Below, piece after piece: positions 1 through 7,744 of a stretch of 64,000 bases of DNA (its first letter is position 1; each line of letters opens with the position of its first letter). This stretch comes from JAKFWF01 sp963732635 (lineage in GTDB: Bacteria; Pseudomonadota; Alphaproteobacteria; Rhizobiales; Hyphomicrobiaceae): positions 248,001 through 312,000 of the forward strand of contig CAVTAL010000005.1 of the NCBI GenBank assembly GCA_963732635.1, in the 5' to 3' direction. The notes beneath the pieces are model-generated. The model saw nothing but the letters and a program-made list of their open reading frames with translations. It was not told the DNA's origin and searched no databases. The translations under genes and the position numbers were made by a program.

Positions 1-402
1 TTCGACATCGGTCACGGCAAGGGCTCATTCGCCTTCAAGACCGCGCGCCAGATGCTGGCCAACGGCTTCTACCCCGACACGATTTCATCGGACGTGCACG
101 TACTGTGCATCGACGGTCCGGCGTTCGATCAGGTGACGACGATGTCCAAATTCCTGTGCATGGGGATGCCACTGCCCGAGGTGATCCGGGAGAGCACCAT
201 CAACTGCGCGATCGCGCTCAAGCGCCCCGAACTCGGCACCCTAAAGCCCGGTGCGGCCGGCGATGCCACCATTCTCCAGATAAGGGAGGGCAAGTTCGAC
301 TACGTCGACGTCCTTGGCGAGCACATGGAGGGCGACAAGAAGATCTTCTCCGAGGGCGTCGTCATCGGCGGCAAGTGGTGGCACGGCACCATCGGCGCCT
401 GA
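1..402 (+). CDS. Amidohydrolase/deacetylase family metallohydrolase, C-terminal part
   Basis: Only the last 133 residues are inside the window; the reading frame is open from base 1. The visible part has the C-terminal half of a dihydroorotase/D-aminoacylase-like TIM barrel: a glycine-rich segment (DIGHGKGSF), the late-barrel catalytic or metal-binding aspartate in ISSDVH, a helix ending in TINCAIALKRPELGTLKPG, and the closing beta-sandwich (GDATILQI). This matches cyclic-amide or acyl-amino-acid hydrolases, usually cytosolic and zinc-dependent. The substrate cannot be inferred because the HxH metal motif lies upstream of the window. It converges with the small gene at 409-564. Confidence 0.8.
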   Translation, partial: FDIGHGKGSFAFKTARQMLANGFYPDTISSDVHVLCIDGPAFDQVTTMSKFLCMGMPLPEVIRESTINCAIALKRPELGTLKPGAAGDATILQIREGKFDYVDVLGEHMEGDKKIFSEGVVIGGKWWHGTIGA

Positions 403-408
403 GTCTGG

Positions 409-564
409 TCAGAGCCGCTCTCGATCACTCAAGAGCAACATGCCGATGAAGTATGTCACCGGCAGCAGGGCTGCCCAGAAGAACGTGCGGGCATCGAGTT
501 CGGACATCTGCACCCAGGCGAATGTCGCCCAGACTGCAAACAAAATGAGGGTAAAGCGTCCCAT
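409..564 (-). CDS. Small two-helix membrane protein, unknown function
   Basis: A 51-residue protein with two hydrophobic stretches: residues 3-17 (FTLILFAVWATFAW) and about 28-43 (FWAALLPVTYFIGMLLL), joined by a short polar linker and ending in charged DRERL. An upstream in-frame start would add 33 Arg-rich residues that look non-coding, so the inner Met at 564 is preferred. It sits alone between the convergent amidohydrolase and the porin terminator. I do not recognise a family; the membrane topology is the only supported statement. Confidence 0.5.
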   Translation of the reverse strand: MGRFTLILFAVWATFAWVQMSELDARTFFWAALLPVTYFIGMLLLSDRERL

Positions 565-651
565 TGCGGCACAATCCTTCGCGAATTGGTTCGGTGCCAA
601 GGTGGCAAGCCGATCCGTCGCAAGAAGCCGGCCAGGACGCCAAAACAGGCA

Positions 652-683
652 AAGGCCGGACACCTCGATGGGCGTCCGGCCTT
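652..683 (-). terminator. Intrinsic terminator of the porin gene
   Basis: A perfect 10-bp stem (AAGGCCGGAC / GTCCGGCCTT) with a 12-base loop lies 37 bases past the porin stop codon. On the minus strand it is followed by a T-rich tract (TTTGCCTGTTTT), as expected for rho-independent termination. Confidence 0.75.
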
Positions 684-719
684 GCTGATTTCGAGCACGA
701 TTGGGAAATCGCGAGAAAA

Positions 720-1601
720 CTACTTCATCGGCACGTAGGCGGTCTGGGCGCAGCAGTCGCCACCGAAGTGATAGCGCAGGCCAACCTTGAACTCGTGGGC
801 GGCCAGATCGTCGACCGAAACGCGCGGGTTGATGTTGCCGGCGTTGTCGTGACGCTGGGACGAGATCTTGCCCATGTCGAGATAGCGGTAGCCGACGTCC
901 AGAATGGCGCGATCGGAGATCTGGTAGCCGATGCCGGCCATCAGCGACCAGGCGAGGGCGATGTCGTTGTCGCCGTAGATCTTGTTGGTCAGAGCCGGAT
1001 TGCCCGTGAAGTACACTTCGCTCATCATGTTGTAGGCGATACCAACGCCGGCGCCGACGTAAGGTGTCACGTTGCCGTAGCGGCCGAGGTCTTTGTAGAA
1101 ATTGGCCATGGCGGTGTAGGTCTGAACGCTGGTGTGCAGCGGATCGACCAGGACCAGCGACGGCGGACCGACAACCGGGGGACCAGCGTAGTACACCGGC
1201 TCGCCGGAGATCTTGCGATCGCCGTGATAGCCGAGCATCACTTCGGCGCGGACGCCATGCGAGCCCGAACCGCAGCCGAAGCCGCCTTCGCCGAGCCAGG
1301 TATTGCCCATCGTTTCGTTGCTGACCTCGCTGCCGCTGGCGAAGCTGGTGCCGTTGGCGAGGTTGAAGGCCGAGTTATCGACCTGATACTTGGCCTTGGG
1401 ATCGCGCGACCAGGAATAGCCAGCGTCGGCACGGAAATAGCAGTTGCTGACGGCGCTCGGCATCGGCGCGGCGTAGGCCGGACCGTCCTTGATCGAGCCG
1501 CCACGATAGCCGCCGAGATCGGCAGCCATAGCGGGAACGGAAAGAGCTGCCACAGCGGCGAGTGCGCCTAAGGCAAGTCCTGTCTTCAAGTGGAGTGTCA
1601 T
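720..1601 (-). CDS. Outer membrane beta-barrel protein (Omp25/Omp31-like)
   Basis: A 293-residue outer-membrane protein. A clear signal peptide (GLALGALAAVAALSVPAMA, cleavage before ADLGG) is followed by aromatic, glycine-rich alternating beta strands typical of alphaproteobacterial eight-stranded surface barrels. The late strand AILDVGYRYLDMG and the ending EFKVGLRYHFGG are the usual barrel-closing pattern, but a 16-residue tail (DCCAQTAYVPMK end) follows instead of a terminal aromatic. Two ATGs are possible, at 1610 and 1601; GAGG nine bases before 1601 favours the second. It diverges from the cysteine synthase gene and has a consensus CtrA box about 80 bases upstream of its start and its own terminator downstream. 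Confidence 0.85.
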   Translation of the reverse strand: MTLHLKTGLALGALAAVAALSVPAMAADLGGYRGGSIKDGPAYAAPMPSAVSNCYFRADAGYSWSRDPKAKYQVDNSAFNLANGTSFASGSEVSNETMGNTWLGEGGFGCGSGSHGVRAEVMLGYHGDRKISGEPVYYAGPPVVGPPSLVLVDPLHTSVQTYTAMANFYKDLGRYGNVTPYVGAGVGIAYNMMSEVYFTGNPALTNKIYGDNDIALAWSLMAGIGYQISDRAILDVGYRYLDMGKISSQRHDNAGNINPRVSVDDLAAHEFKVGLRYHFGGDCCAQTAYVPMK

Positions 1602-1679
1602 GTGTGTCATCCTCGTGATACAGGCCTTTACAGAACGCCTGCTGACCTCAGGTTGCAGACGGACTATGCTCCAGGGCCA

Positions 1680-1695
1680 GTTAATCCAGAGTTAA
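1680..1695 (-). promoter_or_regulatory. Consensus CtrA box upstream of the porin gene
   Basis: Read on the minus strand this is TTAACTCTGGATTAAC, an exact match to TTAA-N7-TTAAC, the binding site of the cell-cycle regulator CtrA in alphaproteobacteria. It lies 70-95 bases upstream of the porin start codon, in the divergent region shared with the cysteine synthase gene. Binding is inferred from the motif only. Confidence 0.6.
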
Positions 1696-1751
1696 GCGGC
1701 GTCACGAATGCGGACGCTCGCGAACAGGCAGCCCAGGGAGGGCACGTTTCC

Positions 1752-2801
1752 TTGTTCACAGCCGAGACTATCGCGCGAGCCGTGGGGCGCACGCCGCTGA
1801 TCCGATTGCGCCGAGCATCAGCCGAAACCGGGTGCGAAATCCTGGGCAAGGCCGAGTTCATGAACCCCGGCCAGTCGGTCAAGGACCGTGCCGCGCTGTT
1901 CATCATTGAGGACGCGGTGCGGCGCGGCACGCTGAGGCCGGGTGGCACCATCGTCGAAGGCACCGCCGGCAATACCGGCATCGGCCTCGCCGTCATCGGC
2001 GCCGCGCTCGGCTACAAGTGCGTGATCGTGATCCCCGACACCCAGGCGCAGGAAAAGAAGGACGCGCTGCGGTTGCTCGGTGTCACCTTGATCGAGGTGC
2101 CGGCCGTCCCCTACAAGAACCCGGACAATTACGTGAAGTATTCTGGCCGCCTTGCCGCCGCGCTCGACAAATCCTCGCCCGATGGCGCGATCTGGGCGAA
2201 CCAGTTCGACAACGTCGCCAACCGTCAGTCGCACATCGAGACCACCGCACCCGAAATCTTCGAACAGACCGGCGGCAAGCTGCACGGCTTTGCCTGCGCG
2301 GTTGGCTCCGGTGGCACGCTGGCCGGCATGTCGATGGGGCTGAAAGCCCGCAACAAGGACATTCAGATTGCGCTCGCTGATCCGCCGGGAGCGGCCCTGC
2401 ACAGCTACTACACCACCGGCGAATTGAAATCCGAGGGCTCATCGATAACCGAGGGGATTGGCCAAGGCCGCATCACCGCCAACCTCGAAGGCGCAGTCGT
2501 TGACCGCTCCTACCGGATCCCAGATGCCGAAGCGGTGGAGATCGTCTACCGGCTACTGATGGAGGAGGGCCTTTGCCTCGGCGCTTCATCCGGCGTCAAC
2601 GTTGCCGGCGCCGTTCGCCTCGCCCGCGACCTCGGCCCCGGCCACACCATCGTGACTATTCTGTGCGACTACGGCACCCGCTATCAGTCGAAGCTGTTCA
2701 ACCCGGCCTTCATGGCTTCGAAGGGCCTGCCCGTACCACCCTGGCTCGTCAATCAGCGCGCCGATATCCCCGCCGTTTTCGCCGACCCGGACAAGGCCTG
2801 A
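1752..2801 (+). CDS. cysK: Cysteine synthase A (O-acetylserine sulfhydrylase), PLP-dependent
   Basis: A 349-residue cytosolic fold-type II PLP enzyme that makes L-cysteine from O-acetylserine and sulfide. It shows the N-terminal IGxTPL-type motif (AVGRTPLIRL), the PLP lysine K44 in MNPGQSVKDRA, the EGTAGNTGIGLA substrate loop, and the PLP-phosphate loop GSGGTLAG. The open frame extends to 1590, but that part overlaps the porin leader and lacks homology-like sequence. A TTG at 1752, preceded by AGGGAGGG at 1735-1742, starts the protein where the family normally starts, so it is chosen. The AlaX-like gene follows after four bases, suggesting an operon with the sulfurtransferase. A cystathionine beta-synthase-like role is less likely because no CBS domain is present. 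Confidence 0.9.
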   Translation: MFTAETIARAVGRTPLIRLRRASAETGCEILGKAEFMNPGQSVKDRAALFIIEDAVRRGTLRPGGTIVEGTAGNTGIGLAVIGAALGYKCVIVIPDTQAQEKKDALRLLGVTLIEVPAVPYKNPDNYVKYSGRLAAALDKSSPDGAIWANQFDNVANRQSHIETTAPEIFEQTGGKLHGFACAVGSGGTLAGMSMGLKARNKDIQIALADPPGAALHSYYTTGELKSEGSSITEGIGQGRITANLEGAVVDRSYRIPDAEAVEIVYRLLMEEGLCLGASSGVNVAGAVRLARDLGPGHTIVTILCDYGTRYQSKLFNPAFMASKGLPVPPWLVNQRADIPAVFADPDKA

Positions 2802-2805
2802 CCCG

Positions 2806-3531
2806 ATGACCGAGAAGCTGTACCGCGCTGACGCCTACGCCCGCGCCTGCGATGCCCGCATTGTCGCCGTCACCGATCGCGGTGGCATCGTCCTCGACCG
2901 AACCGTGTTCTATGCGTCAGCCGGTGGCCAACCCGGCGACAAGGGCGCGATCGATATCCCAGGCCTCGGCGCCATCGAGATCGCCACCGCCGTCTATGAC
3001 GCCGACAAGGAAACGATAATCCACGTGCCGGCAACGCCGCTGGCATCAACCCCTGCCATCGGCACCACGGTCAAAGCCAGCCTCGACTGGGACAACCGTC
3101 ACAAGCTGATGCGCATGCACACCGGGTTGCATCTGCTGTGCAGTCTTGTCAAATTCCCGGTCACCGGCGGCCAGATTGGCGCTGACGAGGGTCGACTCGA
3201 CTTCGACATCGCCGATGCCGACGCCATCGACAAGGACAAGTTGTCGGAGGCTTTGAATGCACTCATTGATGGCCAGCACAACATTACCGAGCAGTGGATC
3301 ACCGACGCCGAAATGGAAGCCAATCCTGGCCTGGTGCGCACCATGTCGGTAAAGCCACCCATGGGTTCAGGCCGCGTCCGCCTCGTCCTTATCGGAGCCG
3401 ACGGCACGATCGACCGCCAGCCCTGCGGCGGCACGCATGTGCAAAACACGGGCGAGATCGGCCGGCTCGCGGTGACGAAGGTCGAGAAAAAGGGCAAACT
3501 CAACCGCCGCATACGCGTCGCGTTTGCCTGA
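2806..3531 (+). CDS. AlaX-type alanyl-tRNA editing protein
   Basis: A 241-residue free-standing relative of the editing domain of alanyl-tRNA synthetase, expected to hydrolyse Ser- or Gly-mischarged tRNA-Ala. The zinc site is visible as H105 and H109 in MHTGLHLLC and C207/H211 in QPCGGTHV; the latter is the hallmark of the ThrRS/AlaRS second additional domain. An N-terminal small beta-barrel (residues 1-90, with FYASAGGQPGD) precedes it. There is no synthetase or C-Ala domain. It lies four bases after the cysteine synthase gene and 30 bases before the sulfurtransferase. Confidence 0.88.
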   Translation: MTEKLYRADAYARACDARIVAVTDRGGIVLDRTVFYASAGGQPGDKGAIDIPGLGAIEIATAVYDADKETIIHVPATPLASTPAIGTTVKASLDWDNRHKLMRMHTGLHLLCSLVKFPVTGGQIGADEGRLDFDIADADAIDKDKLSEALNALIDGQHNITEQWITDAEMEANPGLVRTMSVKPPMGSGRVRLVLIGADGTIDRQPCGGTHVQNTGEIGRLAVTKVEKKGKLNRRIRVAFA

Positions 3532-3561
3532 ACGGCGAACGTCCAGCAGGAGAATACCGCC

Positions 3562-4428
3562 ATGTCCGAGAACGCATCGAAATTTCTGGTTGAGACCGCT
3601 TGGCTCGCCGAGCATCTGAACGCGCCGGACTTGATCCTGCTCGACGGTTCGCTGCATCTGCCAACCACCGGTCGCAACCCGTACACCGAGTACAAGGCCG
3701 AGCACATCGCGGGCGCGATGTTCTTCGACATCAACGACATCGCGGATGAGAAATCGAGCCTGCCGCACATGCTGCCGTCGGCCACCAAGTTCGCCAGCCG
3801 CATGCGCAAGATGGGCATCGGCGACGGAATGCGCATTGTTGTCTACGACAGCGAAGGTCTCTATTCGGCGGCCCGCGTGTGGTGGATGTTCCGCACCATG
3901 GGCAACCAGGACGTGGTGGTGCTGAACGGCGGCCTCAAGAAATGGAAAGCCGAAGGCCGGCCTGTCACCGACGAAGTGACACAGCTTCGCACACCACGCC
4001 ATTTCACCGCCCGCCTGCACAACGCACTGGTGCGCGACAAGGACGACGTCAAGGCGCTGATCGGCTCCAAAACTACCCAGATCGTCGACGCACGCGCGGC
4101 CGCCCGCTTCGCCGGCACCGTGCCCGAACCCCGCGCCGGCCTGCGCTCGGGCCACATCCCGAGTTCGAAGAACGTGCCGTTTGGCACCTTGCTCAATTCC
4201 GATGGCACGATGAAGAACGAAACCGAACTCGCCGCGATCTTCAAGTCAGCCGGCGTCGATCCGTCGAAACCGGTGGTCGCCTCGTGTGGTTCCGGCGTCA
4301 CTGCCGGCGTCATCGCCCTCGCGCTCGCCCGTCTCGGCCAGACCGATGCCGCAGTATACGATGGCTCCTGGAGCGAGTGGGGCCTGGAGGACGCAGGCAC
4401 GCCGGTCGTCACTGGCACCGCCGGCTGA
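3562..4428 (+). CDS. sseA: 3-mercaptopyruvate sulfurtransferase
   Basis: A 288-residue tandem rhodanese protein that transfers sulfur from 3-mercaptopyruvate to thiols or cyanide. The inactive N-terminal rhodanese domain covers roughly residues 10-135 and the catalytic one 155-285. The active cysteine is C242 in the loop CGSGVTA; this loop with G-S-G-V-T is the mercaptopyruvate type rather than the CRKGVT loop of thiosulfate sulfurtransferases. A ribosome-binding AGGAG lies just before the ATG. Its placement after cysteine synthase suggests a shared cysteine/sulfur operon. Confidence 0.92.
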   Translation: MSENASKFLVETAWLAEHLNAPDLILLDGSLHLPTTGRNPYTEYKAEHIAGAMFFDINDIADEKSSLPHMLPSATKFASRMRKMGIGDGMRIVVYDSEGLYSAARVWWMFRTMGNQDVVVLNGGLKKWKAEGRPVTDEVTQLRTPRHFTARLHNALVRDKDDVKALIGSKTTQIVDARAAARFAGTVPEPRAGLRSGHIPSSKNVPFGTLLNSDGTMKNETELAAIFKSAGVDPSKPVVASCGSGVTAGVIALALARLGQTDAAVYDGSWSEWGLEDAGTPVVTGTAG

Positions 4429-4434
4429 AGGCCC

Positions 4435-5277
4435 TCATCCCGCTCGATTGGCGGGCCGCGCGGTTTTGTTTGCGCGAATGCCGCATTTTTCCAGTGGCAA
4501 CGCCGTCGTCAGCCAACCGTCCTTGGTGATGGCGACGACGTACCGACGGCAGTCATCGGCGATGCCGGGCACGAAGCGGACCTGGAACAAGGCCTGATCG
4601 GGCTTGCGCTGCTGCGGCCACGACAGGACCGCGCCGTCCGCAGTCTCGGAAAGCGCCGTCCGTATCGCGATGCCGGCATTGCGGTAGTCAGCATCAGATA
4701 GCCGTTCGAGCAGGACACGCGACAACTCCGGGTGCAAGCCAACCGCCAGCGCGCGCTTCTGGAAAGGATCGGCCGGATCGACCTTGGGTGGCGGCAGGGG
4801 CGCTGCCGGCGACGCTTCATCAGACGGCAAAGCGGCAACGGCAACCGGCTTTACCGTCAGCAATGGCGGGACCTGTTTCGCTTCTCGCGCGGAAGGCGCT
4901 GCCGGCATTTCGTCCAGTGCGGTCGGCTTCACCGATGTCTCATCGACAATTCGAGGTGGCGCGGTTGGAACATCGACCGGTTTGGCCGGCTCGGCCAGCC
5001 CGAGAGCCACGCGTAACGCTGGCGGCAGGCTGACCGAGAGATCGGCGGGAAGCCAATTGCGCCACACCGCACTGTCAGCAGCCGTAAACCAGGCACCAGC
5101 GCCAGCGATCATCAAAGCAGCGATCGTGCCTGCCACCATCTTGCCCCGCCTACGCTTCGGTGGCCCTGATAGCCGATCGTCCGGCGATAGGTCCCAATCG
5201 CCATAGTCGGCAACGGCATCGTAGCCGCCGCGATCGTCGGTGGTGCGGTTCGTCGAATGCATGGCGCGGGCTGCCAT
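4435..5277 (-). CDS. Single-pass membrane protein with proline-rich linker, unknown function
   Basis: A 280-residue protein of unknown family. A polar, acidic cytoplasmic N-terminus of about 45 residues ends in a basic stop (PPKRRRGK), followed by one transmembrane helix (MVAGTIAALMIAGAGAWF). Next comes a Pro/Ala/Val-rich linker and a folded-looking C-terminal domain (from about residue 168, FQKRALAVGLHPELSR) with two cysteines (DDCRRYVV and LEKCGI) that could form a disulfide in the periplasm. The ATG at 5277 is preferred to one 66 bases earlier because GAGG lies eight bases upstream. It converges with sseA, only six bases apart. Confidence 0.65.
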   Translation of the reverse strand: MAARAMHSTNRTTDDRGGYDAVADYGDWDLSPDDRLSGPPKRRRGKMVAGTIAALMIAGAGAWFTAADSAVWRNWLPADLSVSLPPALRVALGLAEPAKPVDVPTAPPRIVDETSVKPTALDEMPAAPSAREAKQVPPLLTVKPVAVAALPSDEASPAAPLPPPKVDPADPFQKRALAVGLHPELSRVLLERLSDADYRNAGIAIRTALSETADGAVLSWPQQRKPDQALFQVRFVPGIADDCRRYVVAITKDGWLTTALPLEKCGIRANKTARPANRAG

Positions 5278-5364
5278 ATCAGACACCTCATACTCGGTGG
5301 TCGATTGCTTCGGTTCCCGCCAGTTGCATAAACACTGATGCATTCAGGCAAAATGAGGGCGGCA

Positions 5365-5889
5365 TCAGTGCCAATCTGCACGCCCCACCAGATCCAGCGT
5401 CGTGATCGCACACCCCTGTTTCAGGATGTCCGCATCTGAATGCTCCGGAAACATTCTGGCATAGCGCTCGATCAGCGCCGACCGAAGTTCTCCAATCGAC
5501 CGCAGGTGCGGCAGGGACGCCGAAAAATCCGCAGCCGTTACATCTTCGATCCGCACCGCCTGCCGTACCTCGACGCAGCGACCTAGGCGTGAGCGCCGCA
5601 CATCGACATGGGGCAGTGTTTCAATTCCCTCGGCCGTTCGGAATCCGGGCCTGACAATTGGGACGATTGCGTACAAATGTCCGACTACGTTCGAGGTGGT
5701 GCCCAGATTGAAGTGCACAAATCGCTCAGTGAGCGTTGCCATGGCGGCGAAATCGGCCGAGTGCAGCCTGATCCAGCCATCGACGCCCATTCGCGCTTTG
5801 AACGCGGCGACCGAGATGACGCTCTCGCTTGCGCCATCAACAATTCCGATACGCTCCCCCTCGGACGTACCAAGTGTCGACCCAACCAT
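5365..5889 (-). CDS. Hypothetical protein downstream of SCO, unknown function
   Basis: A 174-residue soluble protein that I do not recognise. It has no signal peptide or membrane helix; two Cys residues, and the ending GRADWH. A start at 5889 puts it 11 bases after the SCO stop codon, so it is probably the last gene of the leftward copper/oxidase-assembly operon. That position is the only hint of role; no catalytic motif is visible. Confidence 0.55.
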   Translation of the reverse strand: MVGSTLGTSEGERIGIVDGASESVISVAAFKARMGVDGWIRLHSADFAAMATLTERFVHFNLGTTSNVVGHLYAIVPIVRPGFRTAEGIETLPHVDVRRSRLGRCVEVRQAVRIEDVTAADFSASLPHLRSIGELRSALIERYARMFPEHSDADILKQGCAITTLDLVGRADWH

Positions 5890-5900
5890 TCGCCGCTTTC

Positions 5901-6521
5901 CTAACCGCCAATCAGCCGCTTGAGCTTAGCGCGTTGATTTTGCTCGCTTTCCTGGTAAGCGAGCGTCGAGGCGAATTGGCCATTGGCGTCAAACAGATAG
6001 ACAGTTGCGGTGTGATTCATGGTGTAGTCGCCGCCAGTGCCGGGCACCTTCTCGTAGATCACTCGGTAAGCCTTGGCGATCGCCGCCATCTGTGCCTGCG
6101 TTCCGGTCAGCCCGATGATGCGCTTGTCGAATGATTTCAGGTATTCGGCGAGATATTGCGGCGTGTCGCGCTCCGGATCGACCGAGACGAAAACCATCCT
6201 CAACTTGTCACCGTCGGCCTTCAATTCCTCAAGCCGGTTCGACATATCAAGTAATGTCGTCGGGCAGATATCCGGGCAGTGGGTAAAGCCGAAGAAGATC
6301 GCATAAGGCTTGCCGGCCAGATCGCGCTCGGTGAACGGCTGGCCGGTGTGCGCGACGAGTTGGAATGGCCCGCCGATGCGGGCCGCCCCACCGATCGCCT
6401 TCTGGATTTCAGGCCCGCGTTGGGTGAGGAAATACAGCCCCCCCGCCGTGAGGCCGATGGCGACGATGATCCACGTCGCAATCCGGATGCGTCGCAACAG
6501 GCTGCTAGTTTGCATTGCCAC
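5901..6521 (-). CDS. SCO family copper chaperone for cytochrome c oxidase
   Basis: A 206-residue membrane-anchored thioredoxin-fold protein. One N-terminal helix (IATWIIVAIGLTAGGLYFL) anchors it to the inner membrane with the domain in the periplasm. The copper ligands of the family are all present: C82 and C86 in HCPDICPTTL and H170 in YTMNHTATVYL, plus the SVDPERDTP signature. SCO proteins deliver copper to, or reduce, the CuA site of cytochrome c oxidase. The start is a GTG at 6521 or the ATG two codons on; both overlap the end of the PCuAC gene when that gene is read in its restored frame, which supports co-translation. Confidence 0.93.
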   Translation of the reverse strand: MAMQTSSLLRRIRIATWIIVAIGLTAGGLYFLTQRGPEIQKAIGGAARIGGPFQLVAHTGQPFTERDLAGKPYAIFFGFTHCPDICPTTLLDMSNRLEELKADGDKLRMVFVSVDPERDTPQYLAEYLKSFDKRIIGLTGTQAQMAAIAKAYRVIYEKVPGTGGDYTMNHTATVYLFDANGQFASTLAYQESEQNQRAKLKRLIGG

Positions 6522-7174
6522 CTACTCCCGAACCTGATCCGGAGCCCTTGCCGGACTTCGACCCGGAACCCGATCCGGAACCCGATCCGGAACCTGATCC
6601 GGAGCCCGATCCGGAGCCCGATCCGGAGCCCGATCCGGAGCCCGATCCGGAGCCCTGAGCCTTTGCTGGCCTTCGCCGAGCCCTTGGCACCGCCGTGGTC
6701 GTGCCCGGACGCCTTGGCGCCAGCCGTCTCGACCTTGTATTCGATCTCTATGGTACCTGCCTTCTCGAAGATCAACGTGCCCTTGAGCAACTTGCCGGCT
6801 TCTGGCGCCGCCTTGATATCCATCATCATGACGTGGAACGAACCCGGCTTCAGCACCACGGTCTCGCCCGGCTTGATATCGAGCCCCGGCTGCAACTGCC
6901 GCATGCGCATCACGCCGTCGATCACTGACATTTCGTGCACTTCGAACCGACCCGCACCAACAGCCGAGCCGCCGACAAGGCGATCCGGCGTCGTACCGGT
7001 ATTGGTGATGGTCATGAAGCCGCCAGCAACTTTGGCAGCGGGCGGCGGCACGCGCATCCAGGGATGATCGATTTTAATGGTACCGATCGTAAAGTCATGG
7101 GCACTTGCGCCGAAGGCGAGTGCCGCCAGCGTCATGGCAGACGTGATGCAAATGCGAACCAGTTTTGCAGACAT
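6505..7174 (-). CDS. PCuAC-type periplasmic copper chaperone with Gly-Ser repeat tail (frameshift in repeat)
   Basis: Signal peptide (ITSAMTLAALAFGASA), then a PCuAC domain with its Cu(I) ligands: H80 and Met89/91 (HEMSVIDGVMRM) and H114/M116 (GSFHVMM). PCuAC proteins hand copper to the oxidase CuA site with SCO, encoded next. After residue 150 the protein becomes Ala/Gly/Lys/His-rich and enters a 12-bp tandem repeat. As written, an extra G near 6652 moves the frame, and translation would run on to 6221 through the SCO gene in a Leu-Arg-Ile repeat. Removing one base gives a (Gly-Ser)n tail ending GVGGNAN and stopping at 6505, where it overlaps the SCO start. That fit favours an indel or slippage in the repeat. 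Start ATG 7174 has GGAAAG upstream. Confidence 0.75.
6530..6657 (-). repeat. 12-bp tandem repeat encoding Gly-Ser in the PCuAC tail
   Basis: Around ten imperfect copies of GGATCCGGAGCCCGATCC-like 12-mers (core ggagcccgatcc; a ggaacccgatcc variant in the middle) run head to tail. On the coding strand each unit encodes Gly-Ser-Gly-Ser. The four or five copies nearest 6600-6655 are nearly identical, which suggests recent expansion. The unit length is a multiple of three, so unit gain or loss would change the tail length without changing frame. Confidence 0.85.
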
Positions 7175-7274
7175 GATCGAGAGACTTTCCGTAGGCACCG
7201 GCCGCTGGGATACCTCTGCGGGCAAGCGGATCATCGGCGCGGATGAATTGAAGATGGGCATGTGCGAAGCTGCG

Positions 7275-7682
7275 TCATGCTATACACGGCGGCGCACGCG
7301 CGCCCAGTGCCGGCACATCAGCCTTGCCGTCGTGCCGCAGCGCCGTTCGGACATCATAGCCCCTCTCTTGCGCTAGCAGCGACCACAAGGCGGATTGTCC
7401 AACCGGCAGCAACACAGGCACAGTCAGCCCGCCAAAGGCGCAATCATCGCTGGTCGACGTCGGCGTCTCGTGCTCAACGTCAGCAAGCGTCGCTGGAACG
7501 GTCACGACTTTCAAACCGCCGCCTATGCAGATCACCAATTGCAGCGAGCCGCCACCCGCCGCCGCCAGATCCGGCATGAAGCCGGCCGGGATCAGCCCGC
7601 GCAGGAGCACGATCCCAACCAGCAGCAAGGTCGCCCAGCGCCGACACGCGGCCGCCGGACATGATGTTAGTGAACGTTTCAT
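7275..7682 (-). CDS. DUF2946 family protein
   Basis: A 135-residue protein with one N-terminal membrane helix (WATLLLVGIVLLRGLIPAGF) and the family signature LRGLIPAGFMPD followed by LVICIGGG. DUF2946 proteins are short membrane or secreted proteins of unknown function often found beside copper-handling genes. Here it heads the PCuAC-SCO run with 100 bases between. Start ATG at 7682 is preferred over an upstream alternative whose extra 22 residues look unstructured; the Shine-Dalgarno is weak. The C-terminal half has one Cys in DDCAFGG. Confidence 0.75.
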   Translation of the reverse strand: MKRSLTSCPAAACRRWATLLLVGIVLLRGLIPAGFMPDLAAAGGGSLQLVICIGGGLKVVTVPATLADVEHETPTSTSDDCAFGGLTVPVLLPVGQSALWSLLAQERGYDVRTALRHDGKADVPALGARAPPCIA

Positions 7683-7744
7683 AGCTACGGAGCTTAACGA
7701 GATCAGGGTCGCAAGATCAACGCGGGGCGTCGTCGCACACCGCG

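Noticed and set aside
564..1571. 335-residue open frame opposite the porin
   Set aside because: It lies on the antisense strand of a gene with a convincing signal peptide and barrel pattern; codon bias of high-GC genes opens such shadows.
6221..6504. Continuation of the PCuAC frame through the SCO gene
   Set aside because: The sequence after the slip is Leu-Arg-Ile repeats and then an antisense-like frame of SCO; the single-base correction gives a better ending.
6530..6657. Tandem repeats as a possible CRISPR array
   Set aside because: Units are 12 bp, contiguous, without spacers, and encode Gly-Ser in a plausible frame.
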